A stretch of 64,000 bases of DNA from Vanilla planifolia. Lineage: Eukaryota > Streptophyta > Magnoliopsida > Asparagales > Orchidaceae. Within the stretch, counting starts at the first letter, position 1, and the number at the start of each line of letters is the position of its first letter. The stretch spans positions 399,106-463,105 of the forward strand of contig JAIUJO010000142.1 in NCBI GenBank assembly GCA_023846275.1, read 5' to 3'. Position numbers and translations under genes: made by a program. This document shows, piece by piece, positions 40,251-51,754 of the stretch. The notes beneath the pieces were generated by a model that worked only from the letters and a program-made list of their open reading frames with translations, did no database searches and was not told where the DNA came from.

Positions 40251-40609
40251 CTAACTTTTTGTGATAATTTAAGTGCAAGTTATTTAGCTAAAGATCTTGT
40301 TCAATACTTAAGAACAAAAGATATAGAATTAGATATAACTTTATTAGAGAGCATGTATTAAATAAATAATTCAATTGTTATTTGTTCTATTGTATACCTA
40401 ATTAGTTAATATTTTTACTTAGCTATTGGCTATCAAAGCATTCAATAAATTTAGATTAAGATTAGGTGTCATTAACCCATTTGAATTATTACAAAAATGG
40501 AGATAATCAATTGTTAGAATTCTAGATGAGGGTATGCTAGTATTCAAAACCAAGGATAAGTATTTACTATTACTTTATTAAACCTAGTATTATTTTAGAA
40601 GCAATTGAG

Positions 40610-41760
40610 TTCTTAAAATTCTTATAAATATTCAAGTATTTTTTATATATACACAAAGTTTTATTATTATTATAATAATACTTTATCTTAAGCCCTCTCA
40701 ACCATTAACCGCAAAGGGCTTAAGTCAAATAGACTTGTAGAACCTAGGCGCACGGCTGTTGGGGACCCCTGCAAGCTAGAATCATGATCGAATTTGACAT
40801 GAGTCAAGCCCAAGTATCAATCAAGTAAGGTTATTATTGCAGTCTCTTGGTTAATTTATTGAAGGCATTACTTATGAAAAAGCTTAGGCAAAACGAGTCA
40901 TGGTAGACTATTTAATTAGTTTAGAAAAATTGAACCAGTTTAGACCCATATATGCCCACTGATGATCTGGGCAATCACTTGAGAATGCCTGGGAGTAGCC
41001 AACCCTTTAAGTTGATTGTAATATGTAGTTTATAAAATTCTTCAACTATTTTGTAATGTGAGACAAAGCAAAAGCTATTTCCAAAATTCATATTTTGGCA
41101 CTGATTGGTTGTGTATTTTGTGATCGAGTAGTCAGGATCACACTCGTATTTATTAATTGTTAACATTTTTCTTTAGCTCATTATCCAAAATAGTTGGTCG
41201 AATGGCTCACAGTCTCTTTGCCTATGTGAATAACAATCTGATCATCGTTACTATCCATCAAACTTTTAAACCCAACTCTCTAAATCTTATCTCGTCACCA
41301 TTAAATATTGACCCTTTATCATTTAATTTGAGCCGATGGTTTCCACTCCATTCTTTTAATTGGATGGTAGTTAAATCATCATCACCATTTGTTATTGCTA
41401 GTTTTCTAAAAAGTAGATTTTATCCATTATTTTATTTATTTTTAGAGTTTTTTATTTTAATTATAAATACAAATCATTTATCAAATCTTAAAATTATTGA
41501 ATCGAACAACAGAATTTTCTTACATGTCCAAGTGAAGTTCAAATTGTGAGCAAAGCATTTCTACATATTATAAGAGCTATGGATTTTTGTCGGTCTCCAT
41601 TTCTCCTACTTTCATTGATAATAATTTTTCTATTTCCTAGTGACATCTCTTCATTTGTTAGTCGTACTACACTTGTTTAAAAAATGAAAAGTACCAGGAT
41701 TTTTGTAAACAAAAATTCTAAAGTTTGATTTTTTTTGTGTAGCATGAATTTTTTAGATTT
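40610..41760 (+). repeat. direct repeat copy 2, inner end of right arm
   Basis: Partner of 39130-40250, and from about 40850 also the inverted partner of the left arm (30200-30870). The 130-codon open frame at 41157-41549 lies here, but it is interrupted in copy 1 and in the left-arm copy, so it is a chance opening. The 360 bases between the two copies hold nothing recognisable. Confidence 0.65.
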
Positions 41761-41843
41761 TGGTATCTTATTGGAGCACCAATATATATTTGTTTTTACT
41801 CTTCTAGCTTTGGCAAATGAGACCAGTTAATAAAAGCATGATT

Positions 41844-41859
41844 GGGGACAGGGGGAGGA
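41844..41859 (+). other. polypurine tract of a copia-type element
   Basis: GGGGACAGGGGGAGGA directly precedes TGTTGGCACAAG, the usual join between polypurine tract and 3' LTR in SIRE-like copia elements. The GCTTTGGCAAATGAG just upstream also resembles the TTTGCCAAA-rich end of such elements. Its left-arm partner is at 30112-30127. Confidence 0.5.
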
Positions 41860-42110
41860 TGTTGGCACAAGTTTTAGTCAAACTACTTAAAAGCTTTAAC
41901 ACATTTTATTTATGTTTGAGCAATTTTATTTTGTTGATAAGTTTTATTAAAAAAAAAGCTTTATTTTAAGCTCAAAAAGTTTCATTATAATTTTTGGAAT
42001 AAAAGAAATTATTAAACACACAATTCAACTCTCTCCTATTATTCATTTATCTTCATATGTTTAACAACAAAAAACACTTAGTTTCTTGACCATGTCAAAA
42101 TCCTTTCCAT
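41860..42110 (+). mobile_element. LTR fragment, plus-strand copia element
   Basis: Begins TGTTGGCACAAGTTTTAG after the polypurine tract. Further on it carries ACACACAATTCAACTCTCTCC at about 42018-42040, similar to the pyrimidine-rich segment near the end of many copia LTRs. The adjacent pol remnant (42360-44400) lies on the other strand, so this fragment either belongs to a different element or marks an internal inversion. No terminus or target duplication found at the right side. Confidence 0.4.
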
Positions 42111-42359
42111 TATTATTCCACACATGATTATATCAATATATTTAATCAACTGACTCATTCTTTTGTCATTAATGTCCTTCCAATTTTGTTCACTTATCCT
42201 ATCTACAAGAAAAGTTAGATAAGCAATTAATGTGCTGCTTAATTAGGTCATTAAACTTTTTTTAATTATGTCTTACCATCTATGGTTATGATAATGTAAT
42301 TGAATATAGTGCAAGAAAATATTTGTTAGATATTGTGAAGTCAAGTTACCTTTGGAAGT

Positions 42360-44400
42360 AATTAATGCCCATGATGTGCACCTTTTCACTCAAGGAACAT
42401 CCCTCAAAGGCAAGCTTAATTTCTCCCCATCTTGTCATCATAAAATGTCTTCTAATTCTATTGAATAAATCTTTACTAAGAACCACTGTTTAGTTGCTAA
42501 CTTGTTGCATGTTGTTAGCAACAAATTAAATAGCCTCATATCATTTAATTCAATGATATGTGATTAGATTTACAAATAAATCACCAAAACTTTGACTTTA
42601 GGCACTATTTCATCGTGGACTATGTAGAATGAAATCCTCCTAATGTTATATATTGTGGTTCATTTTTTGCTAAAGCAATAGTTCCACATTTTTTGCTAGA
42701 TCCATAGTTTAAGAGGTGCTAAAATTGATTAGAAACCTAAAATGATTTGCTTATGTATATAACAACCTACCTAATCTTTGTAGCCATATCGTTTGGGAAA
42801 ATGACATAAAATTTTTGGGATACTAAAACCATATTTCCTTTTTTTTGAGCAACTATAAAAAATTTATTTTTTTATAACTTCAAGATGGAAGGCCTTGGGG
42901 CTTAATTGAAATTGACCAAAAACGTCCCACAGGTCTTCTAATAGGCAAGTAAAGAATGTGCCATTTCTTGGTAAACCTTGAAATCTATTTGTTTTCAATT
43001 CTCATGTTTATTCAATAGTTTGGTAGGGATTCTTGAAATTAGAAATGAATTTGATGTTCCTGAGATCATGCAATTTTAGCATATCATTTTTATACTTTAT
43101 TTAGGATACAGGTATACCTTTCTTATCCTACTTAGCTTTCAATCCAAAAAAAATATAACACGTCACCTATTTTATTCAAGTCAAATCCAATGCCAATAAG
43201 CTTACTAAATCATTCACATATGTCCAAGTTGGTTAATCCAAATATGAAGTCATCTATATAATATTAGAATACAAGAAGTTGATCAGCATAGTTTCTGATG
43301 AACAAAGTTCTACCTTCATTCCAATCCTAAAATAATGTTTGACTAGAAATCTAGTAAATATGTTCATAACATGATTCTTTGTTATTGTTCCAATTCATAT
43401 GATTCTTTCATTAGCTTTTGCACATGTTTTTGATGAAGAAAATTTTGAATGCAATCCTACTATCCTACATACACTTTCTCTTAAATAACAACATTTAAGA
43501 AAGTTCTCTTAGCATCCATTCGTTATAGTTTAAATAACTTGTATTAAGAATAAGGTAAAAATGCTCATGTTGCCTTCAACCTTACCATTCGTTCAAGTAT
43601 TCCTTCTAAGTTTAGTCCTAATTGATTATAACCCTTTATGACTACCTGTCCCTTATTATCAATGGTAACCACACCATGATTTGTTTTTCATTTTTGAGTA
43701 CCCACTTTTTGACTCAATAATGTGGTCTCTTGGAATGTTTATGAATTCCAAAACAATCACTCACACAAATAAGTTGAAACCATCCAGCATGGCCAAACAA
43801 AAAAAATTCTTTCTTCAAGGCATCAATTGTAGTTTGAGGTGCAAATTTTAAGATAGATACATGATATAAAATTTCTTTTTAAAGTGAGGTATTGGTTTCT
43901 ACTCCAAAACAAAGTTCACTTAAGATCATATCTCTAAGGTTATTTTTATTCTATGGTAACTCCTTTGATTCAACTATTTTCTTAGTTTTTAAGTTATAAC
44001 ATCTAATTTATATACTTTATTGAAGATCAAGGATACCTTTCTCATCTTACTTAACTTGCATTAAAAAAAATAAGAAACCTCACCACTATGTTAATCTCAG
44101 ATTCTACACCTACATGCTTACCAAAACATTCCCATAGGTCATAATTTGTTGATCCAAACTATGGTATCATCTAAATAATATTGGACTGGAAGTAGTTAAT
44201 CAACACAATCCTTAATGAACAAAGTTCTATCTACATTACCAACCTAAAACAATGTTTGAATAGAAATCAATAAACATTGTCATTCAAGGATCTTTGTTTG
44301 TTTGCCAATTTTACTTTTCCAAAAGTATTCTATGTCTTCTAAATCTATCTCTTTATTTTGATGCATAATTTCATTGAACACAACTTGAGTAGATTACATT
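42360..44400 (-). pseudogene. decayed copia RT and RNase H region, right arm
   Basis: Read on the minus strand from 44400. The first RT piece (about 44300-44060) shows V-D-R-T-L-F-I-K, then Y-L-D-D in place of the usual YVDD catalytic box, and G-E-V-S-Y-F. A second RT piece (about 43600-43250) starts again upstream with K-L-F-K-L, R-M-D-A-K-R-T-F-L-K and K-V-Y-V. RNase H traces follow: F-Q-L-S-P-K-A-F-H-L-E-V-I-K (about 42890-42850) for the FQ..PK.SHL.AVKR segment, S-S-K-K-C-G-T-I-A-L-A-K-N-E-P-Q-Y-I (about 42680-42620) for the SSKKQ..VALSSTEAEY box, and G-E-I-K-L near 42420. Many stops and frameshifts; not functional. SIRE or Tork lineage is possible but not settled. The left-arm partner (28560-29530) has the same two-piece order. 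Confidence 0.72.
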
Positions 44401-47400
44401 ACTACTAAGTTTCCTTACAAAATTGCTTTTGAGTTTATCTATTTGAAGAATATTATGTAGATATAGCATCCATTATTTTTTTTTCTAATATACAATTGCA
44501 ATCTACTTATTGAAAGGTACATATAATATTTCATTCATAATTGGTTTGATAATAAATCTTTTTAGACATTCAGATTATTTAAATGTTTGAATTATTATGG
44601 CATTATGCTTTTGAGATCCTATATCACCAAAGAAAACGTAAAAGTACCTACAAATGTTTTAAAAAGGTGATAAAATTGTTAGAAATTTAACAAAGAGGAA
44701 GCTTAACACAATTGAACGATACTTGTTATATCGATATCAAATAGAATGAAGTTTATTACATTTGTCAATGTCGCATATCGATAGCAAAAATTTATTGTGT
44801 TAAGTTAGCTAGATGATGTGAGGAAGATTAAAACTAAAATACTTTTAGGTATAGATCTTAGATTAAAACTAATTGAAAATGAATTTTTCTATCATAAAAA
44901 CTAATATTTTAGCTCTTAAGGAAACATTTATTGCAAAAACAAATAGCTTAGACATATGTTGACAAAATCAGAAGGTTTATGTGGCATGGCAAAAACAATT
45001 ATATTACATAAGGATTCCAAACTTACATCATACTTTTTTAAATGGTTGCAAGATGCATATTATAAGAAACTAATATTTAACACAACGTTGCAGGATAAAA
45101 AAGAAGTCAATGAAAGAGAATATTTAAAGCAATTAAGAATATGTTAAGTCTATTGAAATTAGGTTTTTGTTGTAGTTAGGATAAGTATTTGACTTTTAAT
45201 TAATTTGATTACAATAACAATTGTTAATTTAAGTAGTAGCTACATAAGATGTAAAGGAAGAGTTTGTTTGGATGCATCCCAATATTTTTTAAATTTGAAT
45301 TATAAAATTCTTATAGGAAGGGAAATTTACAAAATATTCATTAGGCCTCAAGATTTTTTTAACATTTGTGCAATAAATGTAAATGCATTTTAAATTTATT
45401 TTGAAACTGTTGGAAAGAAATTTCCATATGTTTTTTTATAATCTCACAAAGATTATTATTTAAAAGAATTAATAATATAGATGAGATGTCAAATATGGTA
45501 TAACAAATGAAAATGAACACTAAATAACCATTCTTCTTCAAATTGAAATGGTTATGTCATAAAAAAAGGCAAAAAAATTTAAAAATAATATTAATTTAAT
45601 TCTAAGGGAATCTTTAAGGAAAAATAATAAACGAGGCAAATGATTTTAGAAATATATGAATTGTCTACTTAAATAAATAACACCTAGTGTAATTATTCTT
45701 GAAATTTGTGAAACAAATTTTTGAAGTCATTTGTTGTAGAATATACAAGAAATAGTAATCTTTATAAGTTTTTGGTCACAATGGATATCTAATAAAATAA
45801 ATATTATGTGTCAAATGAGGAGAATTGTAAGTGGAAAGTAAGTAATGACAAAGATATTTAGTTGGGATGGAAATGGAAACTATTGTAAAGGTTAGGAAGA
45901 AGGAGAAAAATTAAGTAATTGTGAAAGTGCTGTTAAGGAATGAGAAGGAACAAGTTTCATGTAGTGAATATATGACACTTTTTTGATGAAAAAACTTAGG
46001 CACTTCTTGAAGGTGGATTTAATTTTTTAAAAAATTTAGTAAGGATCCAAGTGAATGCATATGTTACACAAGACATTTAATATTCTTAATAATACTTTTA
46101 GTTGTCTAGAGGGAAGTTTTCGAAAGGTAAAGCCTTGAGGATGATGAGAAAATATTGCAATTGGTTACCAAATGGTCCCATAAATAGATAAAATGGTCAA
46201 AATTTTTGTAGAAAGGGGACTATTGCTATCAAATGATAGTTGATAATTTTATGATAATTTCATGGAGTATTTCATGACTTAATGTCTTAGGTTATTGACC
46301 CCTAGTCATTGTACTTTGTTTGATGATAACAAACATTAAGAATTACCAATGAATTTGTCAAAGAGAATTTGTAAATTTTAGAAAACTTCTGCTTGTGTTT
46401 ATAGGAGAATTTAAAAAAGAATAGTTATTGTTTGAATTTAACAAAAAGACTTATTTTAAATAGAATTTTATTTATTTAAATTTTATTTTGACTAGGTGTT
46501 AATCTTGATTGAAATCACTCATACCAGGTATGCAAATTTAGTCTTATTTAAATTAATCATCTTAGAAAAAATATTAAGATTTAAAAATCTTGATATTATC
46601 TTTGCCATCTGAGAATCATTTTATTCTTATCATACCTTTGAAAAATCTCTTTCCAAAATTTGTTGTAAAAATGTATGTTAATTATAAAAAATAATTTTAA
46701 AAAAATAAAAACATAATTAAAACAGCAAAAAAACATATTACTAAAAACAACCAAAACTCTAAGTTATAGCATAGTGCTTGAATACAACTAATATTTTTCA
46801 TCATGTCGATAAAATTACTCTCAAACCTATAAATAATTTTGATTCACTCTTAACTCAAGAATCGAAACAGAGCTTACATCTAGAGCACAACAAGTGGTAG
46901 ATGAACCCAGGAAAATACAAAATGTCAATGTTGGAAAGCTCAAATAGAGCTATAATATTCTACCATTTATTCAATGTAAGACTAAAAAACCCAAATTCAT
47001 TTCGCACAATTTTACTAAAAATTGTGGGAGGTTTTTTGCTATCCAATCGCACAATTATGTGCTCAAATGATTCTAATCTCATCCACTTTTAAAAAACCTT
47101 TATTTAGATCCTCTATCTAATCACATAATTTTTAGATCACATAGTACTTGATTTATCTGCACGTAAGAGCTAAATCTAATAGTCAAATCATGATTTACAT
47201 CTAGCAGCTCAAATCAAATACTAATTTTTAAAAAATGCTTTTAATCTTATCCATCCAATCGAGAAGTTTTCATAATCAAATGGTCTAAGAGCCTTTCGAT
47301 CGAGTGGCTTTTATGCAGAGAGTCTTTTTAGTTGTTTGAATTTCTATAATTTATTAATTAAAAACAATGTTTGATTTTCTAATTTAAATAATAATTAGTT

Positions 47401-50400
47401 GGCCAATTTGGCAAGTTCTTCTAGTCCTTAAAAATGCTTATAAATTACTGAATACTTGAAAAAGATAAACTAATAATTTTTTTACAAAATCTTAAAAAAA
47501 CGTTTTAGGTCATGATATTTGAACATTTAGTTGTCAATGCACATTGATATTTTCATACGTACATGCTTCAATCATAAAAACTAATAGTCTCAACTTCTCA
47601 AATAAGCTATGTTCTCAATTATCTTCAACAATAATTGATTTAATTAAATCATTTATTTCTTAATAAGCTGTCATCAAGCATAAGTTTTTTCTTTAATTTG
47701 CATTTTGTTTCATAGAATTATTTTATTCTATTACTATGTTTATTATGTTGTATGATTGTAGTAGTTTTTTATTATTTTTTCTGAAGATTTGGCTCTTTTG
47801 GAAAAATGCTTTATTTGAATTAGAATAGTATCACAATTACAACTAAATGTATTAGACCTCAAATGGTTTGTGGTCTCAAATCCAATAAGTAAAATGAAAC
47901 ATTATATATTACAACATTGATAATTTAATTCCAACTAAAAATTTAAGTTCTAAAAATTCAAATAAATATATAAATAAATAAAAATAGTTAAAGAAAATCC
48001 TAAAACTTTAAGTTTTAGTAAGGATCTTGCAAACGAATAAGTTATAGATGAAATTATCATAGGTGTTAGACCTTAATCTTTCATAACTATAATCCATTAA
48101 AACAAAATTTAAGCCATCCATTACACAAGATAGCATAAATAATAAATTTTGGTAATAGTAGGAAAGAAAAATTTAAATCTATTTGACGAAAATTATGCAT
48201 GTCCTAGATCATTAGATATAGGTATAATTTGAACATTATAAACTTAAGGAAATTTATTAATTGGTTGATCATTTTAAAAAATTGTAAATTTATGAAAAAT
48301 TTTCTAAATATAGATTAACTCACTTTAAGTTTTGCCAAAGAGAAGGGAAATAGAAATTGAAAGTTTAAATTGAGCATAAATTGTGGGGGAACATTAATTT
48401 AGTTTGTCGTACGTGTAAGGGAGCTTATCTTTAGTTGTTATGCATTTTAGTTTTATAAATAATTTATGTTTTAATGAATTTTATCAAAAGTTTAGTTATT
48501 ATCAAGAAAGTGACATTGTTTTGTTGACCACTTGTTGTGATTTTTTGTTTGATTGTCATATACCCTAAGTATTACTAATAATTTGTTTAAATAAATCTTA
48601 AGGTTTTGATAGACAATACTTTTGTTCAAGGTAAAATTTGAAATGAAAGAAGAGAAAAGGTGAAATTTTGTGATGACCATTTTGATTGGAATGACAAATA
48701 GCTAAGAGAAATATTTTGAATTTAATTTTAGATATTATAATTTTATTTTTACTACAATCTTAAGCTTGATTTAAATAATTCTTTAAAGGCAGGAAAACTT
48801 AATTTTATATAAATTAATCATTTTAGAAAAAATAATTGGATTCTAAAGTTTCAATCAAAAGTCAACCTTCTAATGAATTATTTTATTCTTAATCATATGA
48901 TTAGAAATTCTATATCCTTAACTTATTTAAAAAAGTATATTATAATTATAATAATTAATAAGTATAAAATAATAAATAACAAAAACCTAATAATAATTGA
49001 AAGTGTTTGGTTAGAGTATAGCTCCTAAATGTGAGTAGTTGGGTTTATGAGATTGATAAAATAATACCAAAACTCATGAAATAATTTTTGTTCAATGGTT
49101 AACTCACATATCAAATTTAATATAGTATGAGTTTATTGACAATAAGGGAAATGACTTTAGAGCGAACTAGTGGGTTACTATACCAGAACAATGCACTTAT
49201 TATGTGGCATAAGAAAATTCTTAGCAATAACAATCCATCATTCATGTAATGCGGGACTAAAATGTGTAACTATTTTGTTGGACTATAATCAATTCTTGGA
49301 GTGATTCTACATCTAGTCATGCAATTATGTAATCAAAAGTTCATAAACAAAATAGTGCTTACTTGTACCTCATGTAACAATTTCCAGTATAAAGTTTTGG
49401 TTTGTATTAATTGTTATTTAGTTTTACTAAATTATTTTTTTCCTAGTTTGTTAGGTTGTGAGGTAGTCGTAATCAATTTCTATTTTTTTCTTATTATAAG
49501 GTTTTAACTTACCGATCGTTTGGCAAAAGAGTTATATTAGATATATTGGTTTTTGTTATATCTTGTTAGGGGTACCTAATGGCTTCATTTTAAGCTGAAT
49601 CACCTACAAATCATTTGCCTATCATTTTTATTCATACATATTTTTTTTAAAATTTATTAATTAAAAAAATCTACATATTTTAAAATAGAGGTAATTCTTT
49701 TTAAAATAAATTTAAAATTTGCTAGAACATACTTTTAAAGCCATACTTATTTCTATTAAAAAATATATTAAAGAAATATTTTAAATATTCTTTTATAAAG
49801 ACATATTTTTATTCGAAATGTTTCACCTCTAACTTATTAAATAACACTTCATAATCACATATGATGAAGTTTAGACCATTAAGAAGGGGTAAAATTTTTT
49901 TGAATAAAAAATTAAGTTTCTCACAAAATTATTTAAATAAATTTTTAAAAGTATTTTATAAAAATTTTAAATTTTATTTAAAAAAAGTAATTTTTCTTTT
50001 AAAAATAATAATCTTGAGAAAACATGAAATAGAAAAAACAAAAAGAACAAAAATGTACAATAATGATTTTTCGATGATTCTAGTTGAAAAACATACATCT
50101 AGTAACGACAAAATGTTTGAAAAAAAATTTCATTAAAAAATGTTTGCAAAAGATGCATAAGCTAAACACTATAAAAACAAGTTATGATAGCATTACATCA
50201 AAATAAAATGACAATAGATGAAAAACATTTGTTAATATAAAACCAAGACAAACAAAACAAAAATCCTATGGCTAATGAAATGATTAAATAGGCACAATTA
50301 TATTCATTGAATCAATTAGGAATTAAAAAAAAATTAATTACATAGCAAACTTTAGAAGAAAGTTGTAATTAAGTGTTTGACAACTAAAGGAAGTAGCTAT

Positions 50401-51542
50401 AGTAATGACAATTATCATGGGCTACTAATGGCATAACTTTTCTTCATATTACATAAATATTTTTGAATTCCTTCTGTTAAAAATGCCTCTTATTTATAGA
50501 CTCTTTCTAATAGCTAAAAGCATTTATTGATCAAGAAAAATAAGAATAATTATATCATTTATTTTTTATTTTTTAGTTGAAAAATTATTATTTAAATAAA
50601 ACATTCAAAACGTTTAAAACTAGCTAAAAGAGATGTTGCACATGAGTCGCTTTATTAGAAAGAACTGATGCTGTTTGTTCAGGAAAATTGCATGTTGAAT
50701 GAACGAAATTTGATGACGATGTTCAGAAAAAGAATTTGATCAGAATCGTTATGTCTATCTTGATCTGTTGGCTAGATTTATTAGACTTTATAAAAAAATG
50801 GAGGAGATCAAGGACGTTTGACCTTGGAATGACATGATCAAATGTTCTAGTTAGTCTAGAAATTTGGATCCATGCGGTGTAAAAACAAGCCTTTGTTATA
50901 GTCCCACATTATGAAAGTGAATAAAGATGTTTTGTCCATAAAGCTTACATCTTCCTCAAAGTTAGTTTATTGGGGTTAACTACCCCTAGTTTTCTCAAAA
51001 TGTCATTACTTGTGCTATCATTGATGATTTAGAAATTGAATATGAGGATATGAGATTACTAACCAATTCTAAGTCCGAACAAAATATGTTCACAATTCTA
51101 TTTCATGTTGCAATTGACCAACGAGTTTTGGGACTTGCATTGTAGAACTCTTAGAGATAGCCAGCATGTTTTAGGTGCTATAAAGACATTTGGTTCATTT
51201 AATAATAATTAGTAATATTTTATTTAGCATTTTTTTAAATTAATTATTATAATTATAATGTACGTTTTATAGAAATTATTAAATGAATACTAATATATAA
51301 TAAAAAAATAAAATGAATTCAAGATAATAAAAAAAGGAAGATTTAAGTTTCTTAAGACCAAACAATTTTTAGAATATTAATTTAAATAAAATTAAATTTT
51401 TGCTTCTTTTGAAAAGTGATAGATGTTTCAATCATGCCTCAGATTTTAATCAAAGTAAAATTAAAGTACCTAAAATGTCATTCAAAATATATCTTTTCAT
51501 AGTTTGTTACTCAAACTAAAAAGATTTTATAGGATTTCACTT
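44401..51542. other. right-arm DNA, no intact gene
   Basis: Inverted partner of about 20530-28500. Best-kept blocks: 48470-48690, 47080-47330, and 49400-51000 (partner of D2). Open frames at 44956-45147, 45205-45393, 46901-47092, 49301-49507 and 49861-50136 are not shared in frame with the left arm. A USE-like GTCCCACATT occurs at 50901-50910, without a TATA box at a suitable distance. Confidence 0.55.
50491..50499 (-). promoter_or_regulatory. TATA box of right-arm LTR-like segment
   Basis: Minus strand CTATAAATA, the inverted partner of 21553-21561. Retained in both arms despite divergence around it. Confidence 0.5.
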
Positions 51543-51562
51543 ATGCTGCCCTTCTTCAAGTG
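51543..51562. repeat. LINE target-site duplication, 3' side
   Basis: ATGCTGCCCTTCTTCAAGTG resembles CTGCTGTCTTGAAGTTTT at 58293-58310. Both match the empty site at 20510-20530 in the left arm. The shared core is about 14 bases and imperfect, so the exact cut is uncertain. No clear poly(A) (T run on this strand) follows. Confidence 0.5.
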
Positions 51563-51754
51563 TTCCCTGAAGACTTTCCTTCATTCAGAACGAGACAATA
51601 GCACATGCATCATCCTCTATGGAGGGTCAAATAGGAAGTCATACAACAGCAGATTCAGTAAAGGCTCAGGAAGGGGCATACCCCAAACCCAAGCGAAGTC
51701 GGAACGGCAAGCAGTGCACACAGCCCAGTTTGCCGGTGCATTGCCGTCCCTCTA

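Noticed and set aside
41157..41549. A 130-codon open frame, one of the longest outside the LINE
   Set aside because: It lies in a diverged direct repeat; the sister copy (39720-40010) and the left-arm copy are not open in the same frame, and no known domain is visible.
41762..41785. TGGTATCTTATTGGAGCACC as a second primer binding site
   Set aside because: It resembles TGGTATCAGAGC only if a five-base insertion is allowed, and no LTR end precedes it.
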